DNA from: JBBRVP01 sp038246785
GTDB taxonomy: Bacteria; Actinomycetota; Actinomycetes; Jiangellales; Jiangellaceae
Direction: 5' to 3'
Assembly: GCA_038246785.1 (NCBI GenBank)
Contig: JBBRVP010000046.1
Span: forward strand, 1-27,905
DNA: 27,905 nucleotides
Shown here in pieces: positions 1 through 6,081 of the stretch. A model generated the notes under the pieces. It had not been told where the DNA came from. It did not search any database and was given only the letters and a program-made list of their open reading frames with translations. The position numbers and the translations under genes are program-made. Within the stretch, counting starts at the first letter, position 1. Each line of letters starts with the position of its first letter.

Positions 1-69
1 CCCGGCGACCAACCGCGACTCGACCCGCACCTGATCCGCCTCTACCGTGACCACGATGCCTCCGCGCAT
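1..69 (-). CDS. N-terminal fragment (23 codons) of a possible mobile-element-associated protein
   Basis: An ATG at 69 (reverse strand) opens a frame that reads to the window edge without a stop. The peptide begins MRGGIVVTVEADQVRV and continues ESRLVAG. From memory this resembles the start of actinobacterial insertion-element-associated proteins of the DUF6431/zinc-ribbon kind, where a Cys-rich segment follows such a TVEAD lead; the Cys region lies outside the window, so the family call is tentative. A GGGAGGG ribosome binding site (79-85) sits nine bases upstream, inside a perfect inverted repeat. The gene lies on the same strand as, and downstream of, a transketolase whose C-terminus is abnormal, which fits an insertion. 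It could instead be an unrelated short ORF. Confidence 0.35.
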   Translation of the reverse strand, partial: MRGGIVVTVEADQVRVESRLVAG

Positions 70-73
70 CCAG

Positions 74-121
74 CACGGCCCTCCCGCAGCGTCTTCCACG
101 ACATACGGCGGGAGGGCCGTG
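74..121. promoter_or_regulatory. Perfect 14-bp inverted repeat (hairpin) upstream of the edge ORF
   Basis: Positions 74-87 (CACGGCCCTCCCGC) and 108-121 are perfect reverse complements around a 20-base loop. Read on the minus strand, the downstream arm contains the GGGAGGG ribosome binding site of the ORF starting at 69, so a read-through transcript would fold it away. Read on the plus strand, the hairpin is followed by a short T run (126-129), so it could also act as a terminator for a gene ending left of the window. The rest of 124-223 shows no gene. Confidence 0.6.
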
Positions 122-223
122 ATCGTTTTCTCCGGGGGACGCATTGTCACAGGCTCGGCACAGTGACGACGCCGACCAGCAAGATCAACCACACCGGTGT
201 GATCTCAGACGCCGTCGGCAACC

Positions 224-1984
224 TCAACGACGAACCACCGGTCTCTTGTCGTCATCCAGAACGACGCTCAACACCTGGAGCACCGCGGCGCCCAGGCCGC
301 CTTCGGGGTAGTGGTCCTCGGCCACCACCAGCCGGCTGCCGGTCACGCGGCAGGCATCGATGAGGGCATCGCGGTCGATGGGTTTGATCGAGTAGGCGTC
401 GATGACGCGCGCGAGGATGCCCTCGGCGGCGAGTTCGTCTGCGGCGGCCAGGCATTCGTGCAGGGTGACGCCGGCGCCGATGAGCGCGACCTGAGCGTCC
501 GGTCCGGCGCGGTGGAGTTTGCACCCGCCGATCGGGAACCGCTCGCCGGGCGGATACCGCACCGGGTAGGCGCCGCGGGTGGTGCGCAGGTAGACGATGC
601 CGGGGGTGTCGGCCATGGCCGCGACCAGCGCGGCCGTGGCGGTGGCGTCGGCGGGGTAGAGCACGATTGAGCCGTGCACCGCGCGCAGCGCGGCCAGGTC
701 CTCCAGCGCCATCTGTGATGGCCCGTTTTGGCCGATCTCCACCCCGGCGTGCGAGCCGACGAGGCGGATGTCGACCTGCGAGATGCCGGCCATCCGGATG
801 AAGTCGTAGGCGCGGGAGAAGAACACCGCGAACGTGGCGGCGAACGGCACGTAGCCGCGCACGGCGAGCCCGGTGGCGGTGGCCACCAGTTGCTGCTCGG
901 CGATGAACATCTGGAAGTACCGCTCGGGACAAACCTTGCCGAATTCGTCGGCGTGGGTGGAGTTGCCGACCTCCCCGTCGATGACGACGACCTCGGGACG
1001 GGCGGCCAGCGCGGCGATGGTGGACCCGAACGCGACCCGGGTGGCCACCTTCTCGCCGAGCTCGAAGGTGGGCAGGGTGATCGCCGCGGCCGGGTCTGCG
1101 GTGATGGCCGGGGTTCCGGCGACCGGCGGCTGCGTGCTGATCCGAAGTTCGCTGGGTCCCCCGAGCGCGGCGATGGCCCGCTCGGCCATGTCGGGAGGCA
1201 GGGCCTTGCCGTGCCAGCCGTTCTTGTCTTCGATCTCCGGGACACCCTTGGCCTTGATGGTGCGGGCCAGGATGACGGTGGGCTGGCCTTGGTCCTGGCC
1301 GGCGCGTGCGGTGCTCATTGCGCGGTCGATGTCGGCCGGGTCGTGGCCGTCGATGACCAGCGCCCGGCAGCCGAACGCCTGTACCCGGGCGGCGTAGCGG
1401 TCGGTGTCCCATTCCAGCTCGGTGGGTCCGCGCTGGCCCAGGCGGTTGATGTCGATGATGGCGGTGAGGTTTCCCAGCTGGTAGTGGGCGGCCTTATCCA
1501 GGGCCTCCCAGATGGAGCCTTCGGCGGTTTCGCTGTCCCCACACAGCACCCACACGTGGTATGGGAGCTTGTCCAGGTACCTGCCGGCCAGGCCGACGCC
1601 AACCGCGTCCGGTAGTCCCTGGCCCAGCGAGCCGGTGGCCACGTCCACCCACGGCAGCACCGGGGTGGGGTGGCCCTGGAGCCGGGCGCAGAGCCGCCGG
1701 TAGGTGTTGATCAGCTCGTTCTCGTCGATGACTCCGACCGCCCGGAACATCGAATACAGCAGCGGGGAGGCGTGGCCCTTGGAGAAGATCAGGTGATCGT
1801 TGACCGGCAGGTCCGGCCGGTCCCAGTTGTAGCGCAGATGCCCCAGCAGCAGCACGGCCATCAGGTCGGCCGCTGACAGCGAGGAGGTCGGGTGCCCGGA
1901 GGCGGCCTTGGTGCTACAGCGGATGGAATCCACCCGCAGCTGGGTCGCCAACCGGCGCGCCAGGTCCAGTTGCTCAGCGTTCAT
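224..1984 (-). CDS. tkt: Transketolase, C-terminally truncated
   Basis: Thiamine-diphosphate enzyme that moves two-carbon ketol units between sugar phosphates in the non-oxidative pentose phosphate pathway; cytosolic. The 586 residues contain the TPP-binding half (ASGHPTSS near residue 28, then CGDSETAEGSIWEA and a Mg/TPP-type IDINRLGQ segment), the pyrimidine-binding half with the conserved Glu in MFIAEQQ, and most of the C-terminal domain. After the AEDHYPEGGLGAAVLQ region the protein diverges (VVLDDDKRPVVRR) and stops, whereas relatives usually run about 30-45 residues further with a conserved HLAVRG/SGTPEELL-like tail. I infer that the 3' end was replaced, probably by the element at the window edge. 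The ATG start has a weak GAGGGA site upstream. It follows the flavoprotein remnant by about 30 bases on the same strand. Activity without the tail is uncertain. Confidence 0.85.
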   Translation of the reverse strand: MNAEQLDLARRLATQLRVDSIRCSTKAASGHPTSSLSAADLMAVLLLGHLRYNWDRPDLPVNDHLIFSKGHASPLLYSMFRAVGVIDENELINTYRRLCARLQGHPTPVLPWVDVATGSLGQGLPDAVGVGLAGRYLDKLPYHVWVLCGDSETAEGSIWEALDKAAHYQLGNLTAIIDINRLGQRGPTELEWDTDRYAARVQAFGCRALVIDGHDPADIDRAMSTARAGQDQGQPTVILARTIKAKGVPEIEDKNGWHGKALPPDMAERAIAALGGPSELRISTQPPVAGTPAITADPAAAITLPTFELGEKVATRVAFGSTIAALAARPEVVVIDGEVGNSTHADEFGKVCPERYFQMFIAEQQLVATATGLAVRGYVPFAATFAVFFSRAYDFIRMAGISQVDIRLVGSHAGVEIGQNGPSQMALEDLAALRAVHGSIVLYPADATATAALVAAMADTPGIVYLRTTRGAYPVRYPPGERFPIGGCKLHRAGPDAQVALIGAGVTLHECLAAADELAAEGILARVIDAYSIKPIDRDALIDACRVTGSRLVVAEDHYPEGGLGAAVLQVLSVVLDDDKRPVVRR

Positions 1985-2013
1985 CGTCTCATCCCTCTAG
2001 CCCCAATCGGTGG

Positions 2014-2537
2014 TCATGATCGTGTTGGCGCGCTGTCGCAGTCGACGAGGTCGCCCAGCGGCACGTCCAGATCCGCGAGTCTGGCCCGGTCGACCGGCCC
2101 GGCGGCGCGATCAGCGCGCCGATCGTGTCGGTCACGAGTCGCTCACCGCTGCCGGTGTGCACGCGGTGGCCGACGGTGTCGATCGCGGTCACTCGGGTGT
2201 CCAGGCGCAGGTCCACCTCGTGCTTGGCATACCAGGTCGGGGGGTGCACGAAGATCTTGTCCAGCTCGGACCTGTCCTGCAGGTAGTCCTGGGATAGCGG
2301 CGGGCGGGTGTAGGGCCGTTCGGCCTCCTCGCCCAGCAGCACCACAGCCCCGGTGAAGCCCTGCGCGCGCAACGCCTCCGCCGCAGTGGCGCCGGCCAGA
2401 CCGCCGCTCACGATCACAAGTGTTTGCGCCTGGCTGGTCGTGTGCTGATCCTTGCCCGCGGCAAACGGGAGGCAGTGCCGGTGTTGCGGCAGCCTGGCGG
2501 CGCGGGGGTGCACCGCCAGGTGGCGGGGCGTGTTCAT
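2014..2537 (-). pseudogene. Ferredoxin-reductase-type FAD oxidoreductase remnant with internal deletion and frameshift
   Basis: The start is well formed: ATG at 2537 behind AAGGAG, overlapping the upstream HAD stop (ATGA). About 38 residues in comes a Rossmann segment VIVSGGLAGATAAEALRAQG, in which the usual first Gly of GGGLAGA is Ser, followed by ferredoxin-reductase-like sequence (PYTRPPLSQDYLQ, then HPPTWYAKHEVDLRLDTRVTAID). After GERL (near 2137) the normal middle, with the FAD/NAD-binding remainder, is missing. The frame then reads IGALIA, and after a one- or two-base shift near 2110 it continues PVDRARLADLDVPLGDLVD to a stop at 2014. That last piece matches the C-terminal tail of the same family, where such enzymes end GxPVDPxxLADPxxPL. 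About 250 residues are therefore lost. It cannot encode a working reductase. Confidence 0.7.
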
Positions 2538-2782
2538 GTCAGCACTCCTTCGGGGAAGCCGTTGCCTAGGGGGTCGATGACCCAGTCTGCTCCGCCCTGG
2601 CGTAGCTGCGCGGCGGTGAAGTTGTGGCTGGCGACGCCGACGCAGGCGATACCGGCGTCGTGGGCGGCGTCGGCGTCGTGGGGGGTGTCGCCCACGACCA
2701 TGCACCGTTCGGGGCTGAGGTCCTGACCGTAGACCAGTGCGCCGCGGCGGACGGCGACCCTGGTCACCTCGCCGCGGTCGTT
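2534..2782 (-). pseudogene. C-terminal fragment of a HAD-superfamily phosphatase
   Basis: The last 79 residues of this reading frame are typical of the C-terminal half of phosphoglycolate-phosphatase-like HAD hydrolases: DLSPERCMVVGDTPHDADAA carries the motif III/IV GDTxxD acidic pair that binds Mg, followed by GIACVGVASHNF and GADWVIDPLG. The catalytic DxD motif and cap domain that should precede it are absent: upstream of about 2782 the same frame becomes low-complexity Arg/Pro sequence with no HAD features, and the riboswitch region of the divergent Rpf gene begins soon after. No start codon with a ribosome binding site is evident. Its stop overlaps the start of the flavoprotein remnant (ATGA), so the two were once translationally coupled. 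Confidence 0.65.
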
Positions 2783-2856
2783 GCAGTCCCACAGGAAACA
2801 GCGAGGAGCCCTTGATCGCTCATCCCCTCCGGCCCCTGGCGCAGCGGCCAGCCGTC

Positions 2857-2866
2857 CCCTACGGTC
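2857..2866 (+). promoter_or_regulatory. Possible -10 region (TACGGT) ahead of the riboswitch
   Basis: CCCTACGGTC contains a TAnnnT hexamer just upstream of the riboswitch, so transcription would begin near 2872. The same 10-mer occurs at 4651-4660, upstream of the deacetylase. No convincing -35 is visible at either place. Confidence 0.2.
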
Positions 2867-2871
2867 GGACG

Positions 2872-3060
2872 GTCGCACCGCCCGGTGCGGCCGGCTCCCG
2901 CTCCGCCGAACGCCCACCCGGCGGGATCCGAACCGCGCTCCAGCAGGGGTGGGCGGCGGGGGAACCACCACGGGCCGCAGCGCGGTCCTCGGGGTGAAGC
3001 CGGCAAGCCGGCGGGGGCATCTCCCGCTCCCAACCCGACAGCTCACCTCGCAGGCGTCGC
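2872..3060 (+). promoter_or_regulatory. c-di-AMP (ydaO-yuaA) riboswitch
   Basis: The leader contains the conserved blocks of this class in order: CTCCGCCGAACGCCC near 2901, GGGGGAACC at about 2957-2965, GGGGTGAAGCC at 2991-3001, and the 3' block CCCGACAGCTCACCTCGCAG from 3034 followed by GCGTC. These match the layout I recall for actinobacterial ydaO-yuaA leaders, which commonly sit upstream of resuscitation-promoting-factor and other wall-hydrolase genes. The gene follows 11 bases after the aptamer. In actinomycetes the ligand generally switches such genes off. The 5' boundary is approximate. Confidence 0.85.
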
Positions 3061-3071
3061 CGGGAGTCGCC

Positions 3072-4202
3072 ATGCAGCGATACGTCCCGCGGCACCGCCG
3101 CGCCCGCACACCCGTCAAGCCGACGTCCGCGTCCAACGCCCGGCCGTGGCTGGCCCGCGCCGCCGTCGTCGGGCTGGCCGGGACCATCCCCGTCGTCGGC
3201 CTCGCCGCGCCGGCGCAGTCAGCCAGCGACAGCACCTGGAACCGACTCGCCCAGTGCGAGTCCGGCGGCCGCTGGAACATCAACACCGGTAACGGTTACT
3301 ACGGGGGGGTGCAGTTCTCCCGCTCGACCTGGCGGGCGTTCGGTGGGACCCGCTACGCCTCGCGCGCCGACCTCGCCAGCCGCGCGGAGCAGGTGGCCAT
3401 CGCCGAGCGGACGCTGCACGCCCAGGGCTGGGGGGCCTGGCCGGCTTGCTCGCGGCGGCTCGGCCTGTCGCGGGCCGACGCGCGCGGTACGCCGGCCTCG
3501 GTCGCCCGCCTGCTCGGGGGGACCACGGCCACGCCTCCACAGGTGCGCATCGGCGGCGCCTCGGTGACCGAGGGAGCGGCCGGGACGCTGCGCTCGGCGC
3601 GGGTGGTCGTCAGCCTGTCCAAGCCGAGCTCGCGTCCGGTGTCGGTGCGCTTGCGCGCGGTGTCCGGTACGGCCCGGGCCGGCATCGACTTCCGCGCGAC
3701 GGTTCCCTACGTCGTCGTCCCGGCCGGGGCACGCTCGGTCGGCGTCGGAGTTCCCGTACGCGGCGACGCCCGTGACGAGCCGACCGAGCGCTTCACTGTC
3801 GCGATCAGCTCGCCGCGCAACGCCACGCTCGGCACCAGGACAGGGACGGTCACCGTCCTCGACGACGACCTCCCCCCGACAGTCGGCATGAGCAACGTGA
3901 CCTTCAACGAGCCCGCCGCCGGCAGCAAGGTCGTGACCATCCCGCTGCGGCTGTCGAGGCCGAGCGGGCGCGCCACGTCAGTTCGGGTGAAGAGCTGGCC
4001 GCGGACGGCGAGCGCCGCGGACTTCACCGGCGTCGACACGGTCTACCGCTTCGCCGCCGGGTCGACGCTCCGCAACGTCCGGGTGAGCCTGCGCAGTGAC
4101 CGGGTGACCGAGCCGGCGGAGACCTTCCGGATGTCGATGAACCGGCCCGTGTACGTCACGATCCCGCGCCCGCTCGCCACCATGACGATTCGCGACCGGT
4201 AG
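3072..4202 (+). CDS. Secreted Rpf-domain transglycosylase with two Calx-beta modules
   Basis: Resuscitation-promoting-factor-type muralytic enzyme, predicted to cleave the glycan backbone of peptidoglycan outside the membrane. The start is ATG 3072, behind GGAG (3063-3066); the frame is open further upstream, but that part is the riboswitch. Residues 1-51 form a long signal peptide (Arg-rich start, hydrophobic 30-47, cleavage near AQSA). Residues 53-130 are the Rpf/transglycosylase-like fold: WNRLAQCESGGRWNINTGNGYYGGVQFSRSTW, with catalytic Glu63 and Cys62/Cys126 able to form the usual disulfide. Residues 157-267 are a Calx-beta domain (SVTEG, GTARAGIDF, DEPTERF, VLDDD). Residues 269-375 are a second, more diverged one ending TIRD. 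Total 376 aa. The tail is shared with the deacetylase at 4710. Control by c-di-AMP is expected from the leader. Confidence 0.9.
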   Translation: MQRYVPRHRRARTPVKPTSASNARPWLARAAVVGLAGTIPVVGLAAPAQSASDSTWNRLAQCESGGRWNINTGNGYYGGVQFSRSTWRAFGGTRYASRADLASRAEQVAIAERTLHAQGWGAWPACSRRLGLSRADARGTPASVARLLGGTTATPPQVRIGGASVTEGAAGTLRSARVVVSLSKPSSRPVSVRLRAVSGTARAGIDFRATVPYVVVPAGARSVGVGVPVRGDARDEPTERFTVAISSPRNATLGTRTGTVTVLDDDLPPTVGMSNVTFNEPAAGSKVVTIPLRLSRPSGRATSVRVKSWPRTASAADFTGVDTVYRFAAGSTLRNVRVSLRSDRVTEPAETFRMSMNRPVYVTIPRPLATMTIRDR

Positions 4203-4265
4203 GGAGCCGGACGCGGCGAAGCCGTCACGGTGGAGCCACGTCTCGTGCGCGCGCCGGCCGACCCC

Positions 4266-4298
4266 GGTGGATGACCCCGCCAAGCGGGGCCATCCACC
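4266..4298. terminator. Strong hairpin downstream of the Rpf gene
   Basis: The arm at 4266-4280 (GGTGGATGACCCCGC) pairs with 4284-4298 around the loop CAA, with a single A-C mismatch: 14 of 15 pairs. It lies 64 bases past the Rpf stop. No T run follows, as is usual for actinomycete terminators. It also covers the start codon of the small ORF at 4271. Confidence 0.55.
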
Positions 4299-4447
4299 AC
4301 CGTGCCGCGAAGGCAGTCCGCCGCCTGCTCGCGGATCTTGAGGCTGTGCTGCTGCAATGGCCGCACCTCAGCCCCATGATCGACGATGTGGCAGCGATCA
4401 TGAGACGGCTCCGCGCTCATCGGCGCGGAAACGTCGGTAGATCCTGA
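4271..4447 (+). CDS. Small unrecognised ORF (58 aa)
   Basis: ATG 4271 to TGA 4447. The peptide starts MTPPSGAIHHRAAKAVRRLL and later reads LLQWPHLSPMIDDVAAIM with an Arg-rich end, so it is short, basic and mostly helical-looking. I do not recognise the family. Codon choice (CTT, GAT, GCT, AGA, GCA) is much less GC-biased than in neighbouring genes, which could mean transferred DNA, a remnant of a larger gene, or simply non-coding sequence. No good ribosome binding site is visible, and the first codons lie inside the hairpin 4266-4298. Confidence 0.2.
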   Translation: MTPPSGAIHHRAAKAVRRLLADLEAVLLQWPHLSPMIDDVAAIMRRLRAHRRGNVGRS

Positions 4448-4479
4448 AGCCGCCCCGGACTGGGGACCGGCGTCGCGCT

Positions 4480-4552
4480 CCGCGGCGAACGCCCCAACCC
4501 CCTAAGCCGGAATCGCCCACACCGACGGGCGGCACCGCGGCGAACGCCCCAA
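4480..4552. repeat. 18-bp direct repeat, 55-bp period
   Basis: CCGCGGCGAACGCCCCAA occurs at 4480-4497 and exactly again at 4535-4552. The sequence between the copies does not repeat. Function unknown; it could be a relic of a small duplication or a binding-site pair. Confidence 0.6.
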
Positions 4553-4709
4553 GCATCCAACGGCGCCGCTCGGGAGACGGCCACCGCCGTCACCCACGGT
4601 GTGCCGCCGCGGCCGATCACGTGATGTCCCCGCCGGCCTGCGGCTCGGCGCCCTACGGTCCTCAGCAAGGGCAGCGGGGACCTGCCGTGGATCGTCTGGG
4701 GGGACCCGC

Positions 4710-6065
4710 ATGCTACGTACTCGGACAATGCTGCTCACGCTGGCCCTCGTGGCGGCGGCACTGGCAACCACCCCGGCGCTCGCCGCCGGAGCGCCTCGCC
4801 CAGCCTGCAGCAGGGGAACGGTGGCCCTCACCTTCGACGACGGTCCACGCGCCCGCACCACCACCGCGATGCTGGACGTCCTGCGCGGCCGACACGTGCG
4901 CGCCACGTTCTTCGCGGTCGGGCAGCAGGTCGCCCGCTACCCGTCGCTCGCGCGCCGGGAGCGCGCCGAGGGACACCGGGTGGAGAATCACAGCTATCGT
5001 CACGAGAACCTCAGCAGGCTCTCGACCGCCGCGGTGCAGAGCACCCTGCGCCGGACGACCGCCGCGGGGCTCGCGGCCGGCCTATCTCGGATGCGCCTGT
5101 ACCGACCGCCCTACGGCGCCACGAGCCCGCGGATCCGCTCGGCGGCCGCAACGCTGGGGCTGCGCGAGGTGCTCTGGACCGTCGACCCGCAGGACTGGCG
5201 CACCGGACGCAGCGCCGCATCGATCAGGGACCGGGTCCTCACCCACCTGGCGCCGAATGCGGTCATCCTCCTCCACGACGGGGTCGCCAACTCCTCGGCC
5301 ACCGTCGCCGCGCTGCCCGGCATCATCGACGGCGCTCGCGCGCGCGGCTACTGCCTCGGGACGCTGTCCGACAGCGGCGGGATCCAGCGTCCGGCACCGA
5401 AGGTCTCCCTCGCCGGAGCGACGGTCACCGAGGGAGCGTTCGGCACGGTGCGCTCGGCCAAGGTCGCCCTCCAGTTGTCCGCCCGGACCTCGCACACGGT
5501 GTCGGTCCGCCTGCGTACGGCGTCGGGCACGGCCCGCTCGGGCAGCGACTTCCGCGCCGTGGACAGGAGGGTGTCCGTGCCGGCCGGGTGGCGAGGCGTC
5601 ACCGTCACCATCCCGGTCGTCGGGGACAACCGGGACGAGCCGACCGAGATGTTCAGCGCGTCCATCAGTGCGCCTCGGTACGCCTCGCTCGGGACGAGCC
5701 GGGCTACTGTCGTCGTGCTCGACGACGACCCGCCCTCGGCGGTGGGCATGAACGACGCGACGTTCACCGAGCCGGCAACCGGCACGAAGGTCGTGACCAT
5801 CCCGCTGCGGCTGTCCAGGCCCAGCGGCCGCGCCACGTCGGTCCGGGTCAAGACCTGGCCGATGACGGCCAGGGCTGCCGACTTCACCGGCGTCGACGCG
5901 GTCTACAGCTTCGCCGCCGGGTCGACCCTGCGCTACGTGCGGGTGACTGTGAAAAGCGACACCGTGGCCGAGCCCCCCGAGACCTTCCGGGTTTCGATCA
6001 GCCGGCCCGCCCATCTCACGATCCCGCGCCCGCTGGTCACCATGACGATCCGCAACTCCCCCTGA
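4710..6065 (+). CDS. Secreted polysaccharide deacetylase (CE4/NodB) with two Calx-beta modules
   Basis: Metal-dependent deacetylase of the carbohydrate esterase 4 family. The probable substrate is N-acetyl groups of peptidoglycan or another surface glycan, outside the membrane. Start ATG 4710 behind a G-rich site (4698-4704); residues 1-26 are a signal peptide (MLRTRTMLL, then ATTPALAAG). The NodB motifs are all present: TFDDGP (41-46, catalytic base and metal Asp), HSYRH (94-98, metal His pair), RPPY (132-135), DPQDW (159-163) and LLHDG (187-191). Residues 228-340 and 343-450 are Calx-beta modules closely matching those of the Rpf protein at 3072; for example 29 bases are identical between 3927-3955 and 5787-5815. 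It runs convergent to sigA with a 16-bp gap. Any coupling to the riboswitch upstream of the Rpf gene would need read-through of the hairpin at 4266. Confidence 0.9.
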   Translation: MLRTRTMLLTLALVAAALATTPALAAGAPRPACSRGTVALTFDDGPRARTTTAMLDVLRGRHVRATFFAVGQQVARYPSLARRERAEGHRVENHSYRHENLSRLSTAAVQSTLRRTTAAGLAAGLSRMRLYRPPYGATSPRIRSAAATLGLREVLWTVDPQDWRTGRSAASIRDRVLTHLAPNAVILLHDGVANSSATVAALPGIIDGARARGYCLGTLSDSGGIQRPAPKVSLAGATVTEGAFGTVRSAKVALQLSARTSHTVSVRLRTASGTARSGSDFRAVDRRVSVPAGWRGVTVTIPVVGDNRDEPTEMFSASISAPRYASLGTSRATVVVLDDDPPSAVGMNDATFTEPATGTKVVTIPLRLSRPSGRATSVRVKTWPMTARAADFTGVDAVYSFAAGSTLRYVRVTVKSDTVAEPPETFRVSISRPAHLTIPRPLVTMTIRNSP

Positions 6066-6081
6066 CGCGGACCGGCGGAAG

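Larger units (their letters stand above)
4203..4709. other. 507-bp spacer between the two wall-enzyme genes
   Basis: It holds a strong hairpin (4266-4298), a small ORF of unusual codon use (4271-4447), an 18-bp direct repeat (4480-4552) and a TACGGT hexamer (4651-4660) shared with the Rpf leader. I see no second riboswitch, because the GGGGAACC and GGGGTGAA blocks are absent. The ribosome binding site of the deacetylase lies at the right end. Confidence 0.5.

Noticed and set aside
1..34. Plus-strand C-terminus ending at a TGA (32-34)
   Set aside because: Only ten codons are visible with no recognisable motif; the minus-strand frame with a start and ribosome binding site explains the same bases better.
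4450..4700. Possible second c-di-AMP riboswitch before the deacetylase
   Set aside because: CGGCGAACGCCCC looks a little like one aptamer block, but the GGGGAACC, GGGGTGAA and terminal CTCACCTCGCAGGCG blocks are missing.
5005..5025. CTCAGCAGGCTCTCG inside the deacetylase gene as another MprA-type site
   Set aside because: The second half-site is imperfect, the site is deep inside a coding region and no promoter follows.
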